A stretch of DNA of 64,000 bases, from positions 1,798,001 through 1,862,000 of the forward strand of contig NZ_CP179868.1 of assembly GCF_051379705.1 (NCBI RefSeq), written 5' to 3'. This document shows positions 43,393 through 52,458 of this stretch, piece by piece. The position numbers and the translations under genes were made by a program. Positions within the stretch are counted from its first letter, which is position 1; every line of letters begins with the position of its first letter. The notes under the pieces are model-generated. The model was not told where the DNA came from and made no database searches. It saw only the letters and a list, made by a program, of their open reading frames with translations. This stretch comes from Ekhidna sp051379705 (lineage in GTDB: Bacteria > Bacteroidota > Bacteroidia > Cytophagales > Cyclobacteriaceae).

Positions 43393-44868
43393 CTACTGAA
43401 TAATGGTTTCATCTGAAATTTCTTGTTCCAAAATTTCCTTATAGTTCTGATATATATCAAGTATCTGAACTACGTATGCAACTGGCTCAGAGCCTCTGCA
43501 ATAACCATATTCTACAACAGGGTCATTAAAATATTTAGATTTAGACTTCTTCAATAAATAGCCGCTCACATCATCCCAGCTTTCAACATTGCCTCCATAT
43601 TTTTCCGTTAGCCGAACTGCATCTTGCAAATGGCCAAGTCCTACATTATAGGATGCCAATATAAATTTTAACCGTTCATCTTCATTCTCAATCTTATCAG
43701 CCCACTGATTTTGTAGCCATTCCAGGTGCTTCCTGCCAGCATAAATATTTTGAGTAGGGTCGTACAGACTTCTAACATCATATTCTCTACCAGTTCTCGG
43801 CATGACTTGCATTAGTCCAATTGCCCCTGCCCATGACTTTGCATTTTCATCAAACTTTGACTCTCTATAAATCTGGGCTGCAAGTAGCAGCCAATCCCAC
43901 CCCAATTCATCCGCTGCGTCTTGAATCAAGGAATCATATGGAGATATTGCCTCTCCTCTGATTGAAGAATATTTGCTTCTCGATCTCATCAAAGCTGATT
44001 TGGAGCTCCTGAAATACTTATCGTAGATAACATAATAATCGGTGGTCTTCCGCATGCGCTCTATCCAATCATTCAGGGCTAGCAGAAGCTGATTAGAATT
44101 CTTTCTAACTCCCCAGGCGATTTGAGTAGGAAAACTCACTGGTGTCTTTATATCAAGGTTCCTATAATAGGTTGAATTCACCAATGCAATATTCTCTTCG
44201 GCTACTGTATAATCAATCTTTCCTTCGGCTACCTGTTTGATTAGTGTCTCTGTTTCTACATTGGTGTCTCCGGGTACAATTAAGATATCACCGCCAATCT
44301 CATCGGATAAATTCATCATTCGATCATGATATGACGAATGAGGTCTTACCACAACCTCTTTACCTATCAAATCCACTGGGTTGCGTAATAACTCAGCTTC
44401 TATTTCGTGAAGCTTCATCTGCCTCCAGTTTTTGGGTTTCCTTTGGATCAAGACCTGTCTCTGCAAATTGTGATAATGGGTAAAAGCGATCCTTTTTTTT
44501 CGTTCTTTCGTTACCGTAAGGTTGTAGGCAAGGATGTCACCTTCACCAGCATTTAGTTTATTAAATCCTTCGCCGATATTTTGGGTAATATTAATACGTA
44601 ACTGCAGCCCTTGCTCCTGACAAAACAATTTAAGGAGCTCATATTCATAGCCCATGGTTTTGCCTTTGTAGACAAATAACCCTGTAGAACTATTATCAAT
44701 TATGGCTGTGATATAACCTCTCTCCTTGATTTGTTCTAAATCAAGATCCACAATATATTCCTCTCTCTCAGGGTATTGATTGTTTGCCTTAGAAGTTGAT
44801 TTCTTGCAAGAGACAATCATTAATAATAGAAGGGAGAATAAAGCGGCGATTTTTAAATTACTCCTCAT
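43393..44868 (-). CDS. mltF: Membrane-bound lytic transglycosylase F-like lipoprotein
   Basis: The 491-residue product has a lipoprotein signal (IVSC, Cys21), an SBP_bac_3-type solute-binding domain (about 48-290) and a C-terminal SLT domain with catalytic Glu336 (IYRESKFD) followed by GAIGLMQVMP. This is the MltF arrangement. It cleaves peptidoglycan glycan strands at the outer membrane, and the binding domain may sense muropeptides. Confidence 0.92.
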   Translation of the reverse strand: MRSNLKIAALFSLLLLMIVSCKKSTSKANNQYPEREEYIVDLDLEQIKERGYITAIIDNSSTGLFVYKGKTMGYEYELLKLFCQEQGLQLRINITQNIGEGFNKLNAGEGDILAYNLTVTKERKKRIAFTHYHNLQRQVLIQRKPKNWRQMKLHEIEAELLRNPVDLIGKEVVVRPHSSYHDRMMNLSDEIGGDILIVPGDTNVETETLIKQVAEGKIDYTVAEENIALVNSTYYRNLDIKTPVSFPTQIAWGVRKNSNQLLLALNDWIERMRKTTDYYVIYDKYFRSSKSALMRSRSKYSSIRGEAISPYDSLIQDAADELGWDWLLLAAQIYRESKFDENAKSWAGAIGLMQVMPRTGREYDVRSLYDPTQNIYAGRKHLEWLQNQWADKIENEDERLKFILASYNVGLGHLQDAVRLTEKYGGNVESWDDVSGYLLKKSKSKYFNDPVVEYGYCRGSEPVAYVVQILDIYQNYKEILEQEISDETIIQ

Positions 44869-44930
44869 ATGTATTCTTAAAATACGAAAAAAATCTCTCT
44901 TTCAAGATTTTCACGATGAGTCACTTCAGA

Positions 44931-46847
44931 TTAAAGGACCGACTCTTGATATGAGATGTGTGCGTATACTGCCTTTTTGATTGCTTCAGCATCGTATTCG
45001 CATTCTCTATGAAGCTGTGGTTGATCACCATGCTCAACAATACGATCCGGAATGCCTAATCTTTTGATTGAAGCTTTGTAATTATTATCTGCAGCAAATT
45101 CTAATACTGCAGATCCAAAGCCTCCCATGATACAGCCATCCTCTACAGTGATCACTGATTTATGATTTCTGAAAATTTCGTGTAGAAGGGTTTCATCCAG
45201 TGGTTTTACAAAACGCATGTCATAAACTGATGGATTCAAACCTTCTAAACTCAATTCTTCTGCTGCACTTAATGCATAGTTTCCAACCTGACCAATGGAA
45301 AGAATGGCAATATCTTCTCCCTGCACCAAACGTCTTCCTTTCCCGATTTCAATTTTTTTCATCTCAGTTCTCCACTCTGGCATTGTTCCAGCTCCACGTG
45401 GGTATCTGATCGAAAATGGCCCGTTATGCTCACTTGCAGTGTACATGAGGTTTCGAAGTTCAGCCTCGTTCATGGGCGCAGAAACAACGATATTAGGAAT
45501 ACATCTCATATACGCAACATCGTAGGCTCCATGATGTGTGGGTCCATCGGCACCTGCTACTCCGGCTCTATCCATACAGAATATAACAGGCAAGTTCTGA
45601 ATACAGACATCATGAATAACCTGATCATATGCCCGTTGCATAAATGTGCTGTAAATGTTACAGAATGGAATCATTCCCTGAGTGGCAAGCCCAGCAGAAA
45701 ATGTAACTGCATGCTGCTCAGCTATACCTACATCGTATGCTCTTTCCGGAATAGCCTCCATCATGATTTTCATAGAGGATCCCGATGGCATTGCCGGTGT
45801 GATCCCGACGATCTTTTCATTTTTCTCAGCCAACTCCACTAAAGTATGCCCAAAAACATCTTGAAATTTAGGTGGCTGAGGTGTCTCGTGTTTCTTTTTA
45901 TTGATGGCACCCGTGATTTTATCAAACGTGCCTGGGGCATGCCATAGTGTTTGATCTTTTTCGGCTAATTCGTATCCCTTTCCTTTTACTGTCAGGCAGT
46001 GAAGGATCTTAGGTCCTGGAATCTTCTTCAAATCCTCCATCACATCTACTAAATGATTCACATCATGACCGTCAATAGGGCCGAAATAGCGAAGATTGAG
46101 AGATTCAAAAAGATTGCTTTGCTTTAACAAAAAACTCTTCATTGAGTTCTCGACCTTGGCGGCTATATCTTGGGCATTAGGGCCAAACTTGCTGATTTTA
46201 CCTAATAATTTCCAGATTTCGTCCCGCACCTTATTGTAAGTTTGGCTGGTTGTGATATCGGTCAAATAATCTTTGAGTGCACCTACATTGGGATCAATAG
46301 ACATGCAATTGTCATTCAAAACTATGAGCAAATTCGAATTACTCACACCTGCATGGTTCATTGCCTCGAAAGCAAGACCACCAGTCATGGCTCCATCACC
46401 AATTACCGCTATATGCTGCTTCTCATTATCGTTTTGTAGTCGAGAGGCTTCGGCCATGCCCAGCGCCGCTGATATTGATGTAGATGAGTGACCTACCCCA
46501 AAAGTGTCGTACTCACTTTCACTTCTTTTGGGGAATCCTGAAATTCCTTTGTACTTCCTGTTTGTGTGAAAGGTTTCTTTACGGCCGGTTAGAATTTTGT
46601 GGCCATAAGCTTGATGCCCAACATCCCAGACTAGTTGATCTTGAGGTGTATTAAATACATAATGAAGAGCTACGGTAAGTTCCGTTACACCAAGGCTTGC
46701 GCCAAAGTGACCTCCATAAACAGACACATTATCTATGATGAAGTCTCTTAGTTCGTGACATACTTGGGCTAGTTGCCTTACATCTAGCTTCTTCAGGTCG
46801 TCCGGTGAGTTAATCTCGGCTAAAAGATGTCCTGGTTTAATCTCCAT
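44931..46847 (-). CDS. dxs: 1-deoxy-D-xylulose-5-phosphate synthase
   Basis: The 638-residue transketolase-like enzyme has the thiamine-diphosphate motif GDGAMTGG...N (about 150-180), an N-terminal VWDVGHQAYGHK and the DRAGVAGADGPTHHGAYD segment. It makes DXP from pyruvate and glyceraldehyde 3-phosphate, the first step of the MEP isoprenoid pathway. This would supply prenyl donors for UbiA-type enzymes. It is divergent from scpA. Confidence 0.96.
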   Translation of the reverse strand: MEIKPGHLLAEINSPDDLKKLDVRQLAQVCHELRDFIIDNVSVYGGHFGASLGVTELTVALHYVFNTPQDQLVWDVGHQAYGHKILTGRKETFHTNRKYKGISGFPKRSESEYDTFGVGHSSTSISAALGMAEASRLQNDNEKQHIAVIGDGAMTGGLAFEAMNHAGVSNSNLLIVLNDNCMSIDPNVGALKDYLTDITTSQTYNKVRDEIWKLLGKISKFGPNAQDIAAKVENSMKSFLLKQSNLFESLNLRYFGPIDGHDVNHLVDVMEDLKKIPGPKILHCLTVKGKGYELAEKDQTLWHAPGTFDKITGAINKKKHETPQPPKFQDVFGHTLVELAEKNEKIVGITPAMPSGSSMKIMMEAIPERAYDVGIAEQHAVTFSAGLATQGMIPFCNIYSTFMQRAYDQVIHDVCIQNLPVIFCMDRAGVAGADGPTHHGAYDVAYMRCIPNIVVSAPMNEAELRNLMYTASEHNGPFSIRYPRGAGTMPEWRTEMKKIEIGKGRRLVQGEDIAILSIGQVGNYALSAAEELSLEGLNPSVYDMRFVKPLDETLLHEIFRNHKSVITVEDGCIMGGFGSAVLEFAADNNYKASIKRLGIPDRIVEHGDQPQLHRECEYDAEAIKKAVYAHISYQESVL

Positions 46848-46922
46848 TTTCTAAGGTATTTCTTCCAAACGCTCCTAAGCCAGGATTGTTTGAAACAGCT
46901 CTTTATCCTTTTGGATAGTTTG

Positions 46923-46930
46923 CAAAACTA
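46923..46930 (-). promoter_or_regulatory. -7 promoter element of dxs
   Basis: The minus strand reads TAGTTTTG, about 75 nt upstream of the dxs ATG. No -33 TTG is seen. Confidence 0.4.
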
Positions 46931-46980
46931 AGCATTCGACAGAAAGGTAAATTAATCCCGGGGAAATTCCATATTGTCGG

Positions 46981-46988
46981 TAATTTTG
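46981..46988 (+). promoter_or_regulatory. -7 promoter element adjacent to the scpA start
   Basis: TAATTTTG ends 4 nt before the GTG start at 46993. Transcription would begin at or next to the start codon, implying a leaderless scpA mRNA. Confidence 0.45.
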
Positions 46989-46992
46989 AGTT

Positions 46993-47760
46993 GTGGTGCA
47001 GGATGAAAAATTTGAAATAAAACTCGAGCTCTTCGAAGGGCCTTTTGATTTGCTTCTCTTCTTTATTGAAAGAGACGAGCTGGATATATATGATATCCCA
47101 ATAGCGAAGATTACTGATGATTTTTTAAAATACATTGAGCACCTTGAAAAGCTAAATGTAGAAGTAGCAAGTGAATTCATATTGGTTGCGGCCACATTGA
47201 TGCGGATCAAAGCAAAAATGTTACTTCCACGTCCTGTGATTGATGAGGAAGGCAACGAAATTGATCCCAGAGAAGAACTTATTAAACATCTTCTGGAATA
47301 TAAGAAATACAAGTCTGTAGTAGCCACCCTTGCTGAAATGGAAGCTGAAAGGCTGGATAGAGAAAAGCGAGGCAATCTTAAAAAGGAAATCAAAAAGCTT
47401 TCAGAGACCATCAATGTAGAGGCAGAAATGCAAGATTTGGATCTCTACAAGATGATGAAGGTTTTTCAGAAGGTAATGAAGCGCTATGAGTTTGAGCAAA
47501 ACAAACCTATTCACAAGGTAGTGCAGTATCCATACACCATTGAAAAGCAGAAAGCAAAACTGATGGAACGTCTCGTTTATGGAAAGAAGCTTTCGTTTAC
47601 TGAGATGATCGATGAAAAGCCCGAGAAAATTCTAGTCATTTATAACTTTCTATCTATTCTCGAACTACTTCAGCTGAAGCAGATTGTAATTTCTCTCGGG
47701 GAAGGTTTTAACAACTTTTGGATCGAGCGGCGTGATGAGTCGCTTACTGAAGCCCAATAA
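46993..47760 (+). CDS. scpA: Segregation and condensation protein A
   Basis: The 255-residue kleisin has the ScpA N-terminal FEGPFDLLLFFIERDELDIYDIP segment and the C-terminal winged-helix region that binds Smc. With ScpB and Smc it compacts and segregates chromosomes. The start is GTG at 46993 (a second GTG follows at 46996). No ATG is in frame nearby, and a -7 element lies directly upstream. scpB is not adjacent. Confidence 0.92.
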   Translation: MVQDEKFEIKLELFEGPFDLLLFFIERDELDIYDIPIAKITDDFLKYIEHLEKLNVEVASEFILVAATLMRIKAKMLLPRPVIDEEGNEIDPREELIKHLLEYKKYKSVVATLAEMEAERLDREKRGNLKKEIKKLSETINVEAEMQDLDLYKMMKVFQKVMKRYEFEQNKPIHKVVQYPYTIEKQKAKLMERLVYGKKLSFTEMIDEKPEKILVIYNFLSILELLQLKQIVISLGEGFNNFWIERRDESLTEAQ

Positions 47761-47762
47761 AA

Positions 47763-47787
47763 AAAGCCTGCGAATATCACAGGCTTT
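47763..47787. terminator. Terminator between convergent scpA and ndk
   Basis: AAAGCCTG (47763-47770) and CAGGCTTT (47780-47787) form a stem. The minus strand has the better T-run, so it mainly ends ndk, but a T-rich stretch also follows on plus. Confidence 0.75.
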
Positions 47788-47810
47788 CAATTTTTACTTT
47801 TTTATTCTTC

Positions 47811-48230
47811 TTAGAATCTCTCAGTTGCAGAGAAGAAAAAGCTCGCCTCGATTGCTGCATTTTCATCAGAATCAGAACCATGAATCGCATTTGCCTCGAT
47901 AGAAGTGGCAAATTGCTTCCTGATAGTTCCTTCTGCTGCTTCAGCAGGATTGGTTGCGCCAATAAGATTTCTAAAATCTTCAACAGCATTTTCTTTTTCA
48001 AGTACCATTGCGATTATAGGGCCTGAAGACATATATGAAACCAAATCATTGTAAAATGGTCGCTCTTTATGTACTTCGTAGAATTGTCCTGCCCGCTCAG
48101 CTGATAGCTTTGTAAGCTTAGCTGCTTCAACTCTAAATCCTGCTTCTTCAATTATCTTGATGATTGCACCAGAATTTCCTGCCCCAAATGCATCGGGCTT
48201 AATCATTGTAAATGTCTTTTTTCCAGCCAT
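47811..48230 (-). CDS. ndk: Nucleoside diphosphate kinase
   Basis: The 139-residue product has the phosphohistidine His117 in NAIHGSDS and the N-terminal TFTMIKPDAF. It balances nucleoside triphosphate pools. A perfect -7 element lies 32 nt upstream of its ATG, and a terminator follows. Confidence 0.96.
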   Translation of the reverse strand: MAGKKTFTMIKPDAFGAGNSGAIIKIIEEAGFRVEAAKLTKLSAERAGQFYEVHKERPFYNDLVSYMSSGPIIAMVLEKENAVEDFRNLIGATNPAEAAEGTIRKQFATSIEANAIHGSDSDENAAIEASFFFSATERF

Positions 48231-48262
48231 TATTCGTATTTTTTCGCTTCTAAAATTCGCCG

Positions 48263-48270
48263 CAAAAATA
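48263..48270 (-). promoter_or_regulatory. -7 promoter element of ndk
   Basis: The minus strand reads TATTTTTG, 32 nt upstream of the ATG at 48230. Confidence 0.5.
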
Positions 48271-48320
48271 AGAGATTCTTGAAGAGTTTGCCCGGCTTTC
48301 GTGTGTTTTATAAATGTTAC

Positions 48321-48328
48321 TAATTTTG
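48321..48328 (+). promoter_or_regulatory. -7 promoter element of the nrnA-secDF gene run
   Basis: TAATTTTG lies 32 nt before the nrnA ATG. A TTTC at 48297-48300 is at the -33 distance, one base off consensus. Confidence 0.5.
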
Positions 48329-48339
48329 CCGTTCACTTT

Positions 48340-48360
48340 TGCCCGTCTTGGGCATTTTTT
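48340..48360 (+). promoter_or_regulatory. Terminator-like hairpin directly before the nrnA start codon
   Basis: TGCCC (48340-48344) and GGGCA (48350-48354) form a stem with loop GTCTT followed by six T at 48355-48360; the ATG is at 48361. This looks like an attenuator or RNA switch in the 5' leader. Confidence 0.45.
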
Positions 48361-49371
48361 ATGAAGGACACACAGGCGTTAAAGGACTTCCTACAAATCC
48401 CTAAAAAGATCGTCATTACTACCCATGCAAATCCTGATGCAGATGCACTTGGGTCTTCGTTGGGTTTACATCACTTTCTAGTCAGTCTTGGGCACGATGT
48501 ATATACCATAGTTCCAAATAGTTATCCTGACTTCCTGGAATGGATGCCGGGTAATTCGCTGGTAATCAATTACGAAAAGTCAAAAGATCGATCTGACAGA
48601 CTACTCAATGAGGCAGAATTATTATTCTGTCTTGATTTCTCTGGGTTTGGAAGAATCAAAGAGATGAAAGAAATCGCATCAAGCGTTTCAGCAAAAGTTG
48701 CCTTAGTAGATCATCATTTAAATCCAGAAATAAAGCCTGATTTCGATTTCTGGAACGACAAGTCTGCTGCTACTGCAGAGCTTATTTTTGACCTCATTGT
48801 AGATTACAGCGGATTGAAAGCCATTAGTGTGGATGTCGCAGAATGCCTCTATGCCGGTGTAATGACTGATACCGGATCGTTCAAGCATAACTCCACTACT
48901 TCAAAAGTGCATCGGATGGTCGCGGACCTGATCGATCTGGGAGCTGATGTAAACAAAGTAAGTCGTCTCATTTATGACACTAATTCCCTGCACAGGTTGA
49001 AATTTCTTGGTCATGCATTGGCTGAGAAACTGCAAGTAATTGAGGATTCGAGAGTAGCATACTTTGTGATTGAAGAAGAAGACTTTAAAGATTTTAGGCT
49101 TAAGCAGGGAGATACTGAAGGATTGGTCAATTACGCTCTTTCAATCAAAGGCATAGTAGTTGCGGCAATTATTATAGAACGAGAAAATGAAATAAAACTT
49201 TCTTTCAGGAGCATTGGGGACTTTGCTGTGAATAAATTCGCGGAAGAATATTTTAGCGGTGGAGGTCATAAAAATGCTTCAGGAGGTATGTCTGAGCTTT
49301 CCCTGGAAGAGACAGAGAAAAAATTTAAAGAATTAATAGAAAAAGATATTTTAAAAACACGCATTAAATGA
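48361..49371 (+). CDS. nrnA: DHH-family phosphoesterase, NrnA-like oligoribonuclease/pAp phosphatase
   Basis: The 336-residue product starts at ATG 48361. It has the DHH motifs HANPDADALGSSLG, DFSG, VDHH and TDTGSF, and the DHHA1 signature GGGHKNASGG. It degrades nano-RNAs and 3'-phosphoadenosine 5'-phosphate. The end overlaps the next gene by ATGA. It heads a plus-strand run that continues to secDF. Confidence 0.9.
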   Translation: MKDTQALKDFLQIPKKIVITTHANPDADALGSSLGLHHFLVSLGHDVYTIVPNSYPDFLEWMPGNSLVINYEKSKDRSDRLLNEAELLFCLDFSGFGRIKEMKEIASSVSAKVALVDHHLNPEIKPDFDFWNDKSAATAELIFDLIVDYSGLKAISVDVAECLYAGVMTDTGSFKHNSTTSKVHRMVADLIDLGADVNKVSRLIYDTNSLHRLKFLGHALAEKLQVIEDSRVAYFVIEEEDFKDFRLKQGDTEGLVNYALSIKGIVVAAIIIERENEIKLSFRSIGDFAVNKFAEEYFSGGGHKNASGGMSELSLEETEKKFKELIEKDILKTRIK

Positions 49372-50228
49372 AAAAATTAGGATACGTAGTACTTGCACTC
49401 ACACTTGTTGCATGTGGTGGAAATTCGTTTGAAACAGAAGGAGGCACAACCGTTACTTATTTGAAGAAAGGCGAAGGTGTTTTATCTCAGGATAGTACTG
49501 AAATCTCCTTCTTCAACCTTAAATACGACACTGAAAGTGGCTATGAAATTTTTGCTACAAATGAGCCTGCACCCATGAGAGTTGGCGGTAGTTTCTCAGA
49601 AAATGGAGGTGAGCTTTTTAAAATATTACCAAAATTAGTTGTAGGCGATAGCGTCACTTTCAAGATTACGGCATCTGACCTTTTTGAGAATACATTTAGA
49701 GCACCTCTCCCTGACTCAATTCCAGCTGCAAGTAAAATCGCATTCTTTATCTCATTGGAAAAGCTGCAATCTCAAAGCGAGTACTATAGGGAATCTGCAT
49801 TAAAGCAGAAGGAGTTCATGGAAAGCATTATAGATACTACCCAGCTTAGGATCGATTTGAATATCTTAAATGATTATTATAAAACAAACAACATTGAGCT
49901 TACAACTACCACTGAAAATGGCATTGGAATTGTTATAACAGAAGCGGGTAACGGCCCAAAACCTGAGCTTGGCCAAGCGATGCAAGTCAAGTATGCTGGA
50001 TATATGCTAGATGGAAGGGATTTTGATTCAGGTACTTATCCAGTTCAGCTTTATCTTACCTCAGTCATTTTAGGCTGGCATGAAGGTCTAGCGCAATTAA
50101 ATGAGGGTGCCAAAGCAACATTATACATTCCTAGCCCTTTAGGGTATGGTCCTCGAAGGCGAAGTGATGTTATTGTAGAGAACTCAATTTTGGTATTCGA
50201 CGTAGAGTTAGTAGAAATAGGAGATTAA
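49368..50228 (+). CDS. FKBP-type peptidyl-prolyl isomerase lipoprotein with N-terminal degenerate FKBP-like half
   Basis: The 286-residue product has a lipoprotein signal (LVACGG, Cys16). An N-terminal half (about 24-135) looks like a degenerate FKBP domain, and a C-terminal FKBP domain (about 165-285) contains VKYAGYMLDGRDFDSG and the LGYGPRRRSD flap region. It should assist folding of exported proteins in the periplasm. It overlaps nrnA by 4 nt. Confidence 0.82.
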   Translation: MKKLGYVVLALTLVACGGNSFETEGGTTVTYLKKGEGVLSQDSTEISFFNLKYDTESGYEIFATNEPAPMRVGGSFSENGGELFKILPKLVVGDSVTFKITASDLFENTFRAPLPDSIPAASKIAFFISLEKLQSQSEYYRESALKQKEFMESIIDTTQLRIDLNILNDYYKTNNIELTTTTENGIGIVITEAGNGPKPELGQAMQVKYAGYMLDGRDFDSGTYPVQLYLTSVILGWHEGLAQLNEGAKATLYIPSPLGYGPRRRSDVIVENSILVFDVELVEIGD

Positions 50229-50231
50229 TTG

Positions 50232-50828
50232 ATGAAAAAGGGATTATTTGTAATAATAGCCGCCTTGGTTCTGATGGCCTGTGGTGATGGTAATGTTGTC
50301 ATCCAGGTAGACCCCTCAATTCAACTTGAGGAAGATAGCACTATCATAGCGGAATACATGGAAGATAAAGGCTATGATAATTTCAAGACTACTACCTCAG
50401 GAGTTCGATACATAATTCTAGAAGAAGGTTCCGGCTTACCGATAGATGAAAGTGATATTGTTACTTTCGATTATGTTGGAATGCTTACCAACGATTCTAT
50501 TTTTGATACCTCAATTCAAGCCATTGGTGATAGCATCAGAAACGTTGAAGACATTCCTGATAAATTTTCTACGACATTTTCAGAAAACAAGATTTACTCT
50601 CCTTTTACAATTACTTATGCCGCCTCAGGATGGACAATCAACGGTCAATTTGTACGTGGCTTTTCTGATGGTGTCTCAGCCACCTTTAAGGAATTGAACG
50701 TAGGTGGGCGTGCCCTTGTGGCTATGCCTTCTGAATTAGGTTATGGTGCCGGAACCAGAGGGCTTATAATTCCGGCAAATGCTGTTTTAGTCTTTGAGTT
50801 TTTTCCTACAGAAGTTACCAAGCAGTAA
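50232..50828 (+). CDS. FKBP-type peptidyl-prolyl isomerase lipoprotein
   Basis: The 198-residue product starts at ATG 50232, 3 nt after the previous stop (a TTG at 50229 is less likely). It has a lipoprotein signal (LVLMACGD) and one FKBP domain (about 55-195) with FDYVGMLTND, an insertion of about 35 residues and ELGYGAGTRG. It is the second folding factor in tandem. The insertion before the active-site loop is longer than in standard FKBP. Confidence 0.85.
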   Translation: MKKGLFVIIAALVLMACGDGNVVIQVDPSIQLEEDSTIIAEYMEDKGYDNFKTTTSGVRYIILEEGSGLPIDESDIVTFDYVGMLTNDSIFDTSIQAIGDSIRNVEDIPDKFSTTFSENKIYSPFTITYAASGWTINGQFVRGFSDGVSATFKELNVGGRALVAMPSELGYGAGTRGLIIPANAVLVFEFFPTEVTKQ

Positions 50829-50829
50829 A

Positions 50830-51414
50830 ATGAAGATTTGCTTTGCCTCGCATAATGAAAACAAGGTAAAGGAGATGAATAAGATCATGCCAGAGAGTAT
50901 CTCTATTCTCAGTTTAAATGATCTGGGTCTTGAAGATGAAATTGCCGAAACCGGAGATTCACTCGAAGAGAATTCGCACATTAAGGCTCAGTACGTGTTC
51001 GATAAGAAAGGACTTCCTGTTTTTGCTGATGATAGTGGATTGGTTGTGAAGGCGCTAAATGGTGAGCCAGGGGTATATTCTGCAAGATATGCAGGCCCTG
51101 AGAAGGATGATGAAAAAAATATGAATCTCCTTTTGGATCGTCTCGAGTCGCACATGGATCGCTCCGCAGAGTTCCAAACTGTGATTACTTATATCAGTCC
51201 TGAAGGAGCGTTTATACAATTCAAAGGAGCTATTGAAGGAACGATTACAAATGAAAAGAAAGGGCTCAATGGCTTTGGGTATGATCCAATTTTTCAACCT
51301 CGGGGTTATGACGAAACGTTCGCGGAGCTGCCACAAGAGGAAAAAAATAAAATTTCGCACCGCGCCAAGGCTTTAAAAAAACTTCTTGATCACCTTCAAA
51401 AACATCATGGCTAA
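50830..51414 (+). CDS. rdgB: Non-canonical purine NTP pyrophosphatase (RdgB/HAM1)
   Basis: The 194-residue product starts at ATG 50830, right after the FKBP stop. It has the N-terminal ICFASHNENKVKE, the central FADDSGLVVKALNGEPGVYSAR and the C-terminal ISHRAKAL. It removes dITP and XTP from nucleotide pools. It overlaps the udk-like gene by 8 nt. Confidence 0.93.
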   Translation: MKICFASHNENKVKEMNKIMPESISILSLNDLGLEDEIAETGDSLEENSHIKAQYVFDKKGLPVFADDSGLVVKALNGEPGVYSARYAGPEKDDEKNMNLLLDRLESHMDRSAEFQTVITYISPEGAFIQFKGAIEGTITNEKKGLNGFGYDPIFQPRGYDETFAELPQEEKNKISHRAKALKKLLDHLQKHHG

Positions 51415-52009
51415 ACCAATCATTGTAGGTATCTCCGGAGGAAGTGGATCTGGAAAAACGCTCTTCATGAAGAATCTCATGTCCGAATTGAGAGATGCTT
51501 CACTACTTTCGATGGATAACTACTATGTTGAGATTTCCAAACAAAAAAAAGATGCGCAGGGCATTGAAAACTTTGATCGTCTGGAATCGATAGATCATGA
51601 TAAATATGTCAGTGATCTAAAAAAGCTTATCAACGGAGAATCCATATCATTCAAGGAATATACTTTTAATAGGGATGAGGACGAAGCAAAGACAATAACT
51701 GTAGAAAGTAGACCAGTTATTCTTGTAGAGGGAATATTTGTACTTCATGTAGAGGAAATTCGAGAGCTGCTCGAATTGAAGCTTTATGTAGAAGCACCAC
51801 ATTACCTGATGATGAAGAGACGTATTATTCGAGATGCCAATGAGCGTGGTTATGATCTAGAAGACGTTTTATACAGATATGAACATCATGTGACTCCCTC
51901 ATTCAAGAGATTTATCGAGCCCTCAAAGCGCTGGGCTGATCTCATTATTCCGAATCATGACAATTTTGATGTCGCACTAAAAGTAATTTCTACTTTTCTT
52001 AACCGGTGA
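51407..52009 (+). CDS. udk: Uridine kinase-like nucleoside kinase
   Basis: The 200-residue product has the P-loop GISGGSGSGKT (about 8-18), the DNYY segment near 42 and the lid RIIRDANERGYD (about 143-154). It phosphorylates uridine or cytidine using NTP in the salvage pathway. It starts at ATG 51407 inside the rdgB 3' end. Confidence 0.87.
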   Translation: MAKPIIVGISGGSGSGKTLFMKNLMSELRDASLLSMDNYYVEISKQKKDAQGIENFDRLESIDHDKYVSDLKKLINGESISFKEYTFNRDEDEAKTITVESRPVILVEGIFVLHVEEIRELLELKLYVEAPHYLMMKRRIIRDANERGYDLEDVLYRYEHHVTPSFKRFIEPSKRWADLIIPNHDNFDVALKVISTFLNR

Positions 52010-52015
52010 TTTTAC

Positions 52016-52023
52016 TACATTTG
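52016..52023 (+). promoter_or_regulatory. -7 promoter element before the 52031 gene
   Basis: TACATTTG ends 7 nt before the TTG start at 52031, implying a very short leader. It would provide an internal promoter for the small membrane protein and secDF. Confidence 0.45.
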
Positions 52024-52030
52024 CCGCACT

Positions 52031-52375
52031 TTGAAGATTTCTAAGTACATATCAGCTCGTTTTTTACAGGCCATTTTTGGTATCTTGCTAGCATTATTTG
52101 TGCTGACACAGGCTGCCATTGTGCCTGAACAAGTTGCAGATAAGCAAGAACAGACTGACACTGAAGAAGATGAAGTACAGCAAATAACCAAATCAGCTGC
52201 AGTTCAATCTTCCTCAATTCAAATTAATCTTGATTATCAATCATACCTGCTTACTGAGGTTTTCTATCAGGATAGAGAAAAAGAAAAGGTTCCAGATGTT
52301 AAGCTTTTGGTGCCGTCTGCTCAAAAGGCTCTTAAGGTTCTTTTTCGGAGTATTATTTCTCCAAATGCTCCCTGA
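52031..52375 (+). CDS. Small anchored protein upstream of secDF
   Basis: The 114-residue product (TTG start) has one N-terminal membrane helix or signal (about 8-28), an acidic, Gln-rich stretch (about 34-48) and a short C-terminal domain. I do not recognise it. It lies 83 nt before secDF in the same direction and may be co-transcribed. Confidence 0.6.
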   Translation: MKISKYISARFLQAIFGILLALFVLTQAAIVPEQVADKQEQTDTEEDEVQQITKSAAVQSSSIQINLDYQSYLLTEVFYQDREKEKVPDVKLLVPSAQKALKVLFRSIISPNAP

Positions 52376-52427
52376 GGAACACACTCTCACATCACATTTT
52401 AATCATACTTTTTAAAAATATTCATTC

Positions 52428-52444
52428 AGCCTGAATTTCAGGCT
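52428..52444 (+). promoter_or_regulatory. Hairpin in the secDF leader
   Basis: AGCCTGA (52428-52434) and TCAGGCT (52438-52444) form a compact hairpin 14 nt before the secDF ATG. No T-run follows, so it is not a terminator; it may affect translation. Confidence 0.4.
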
Positions 52445-52458
52445 AAACCATTATAATC

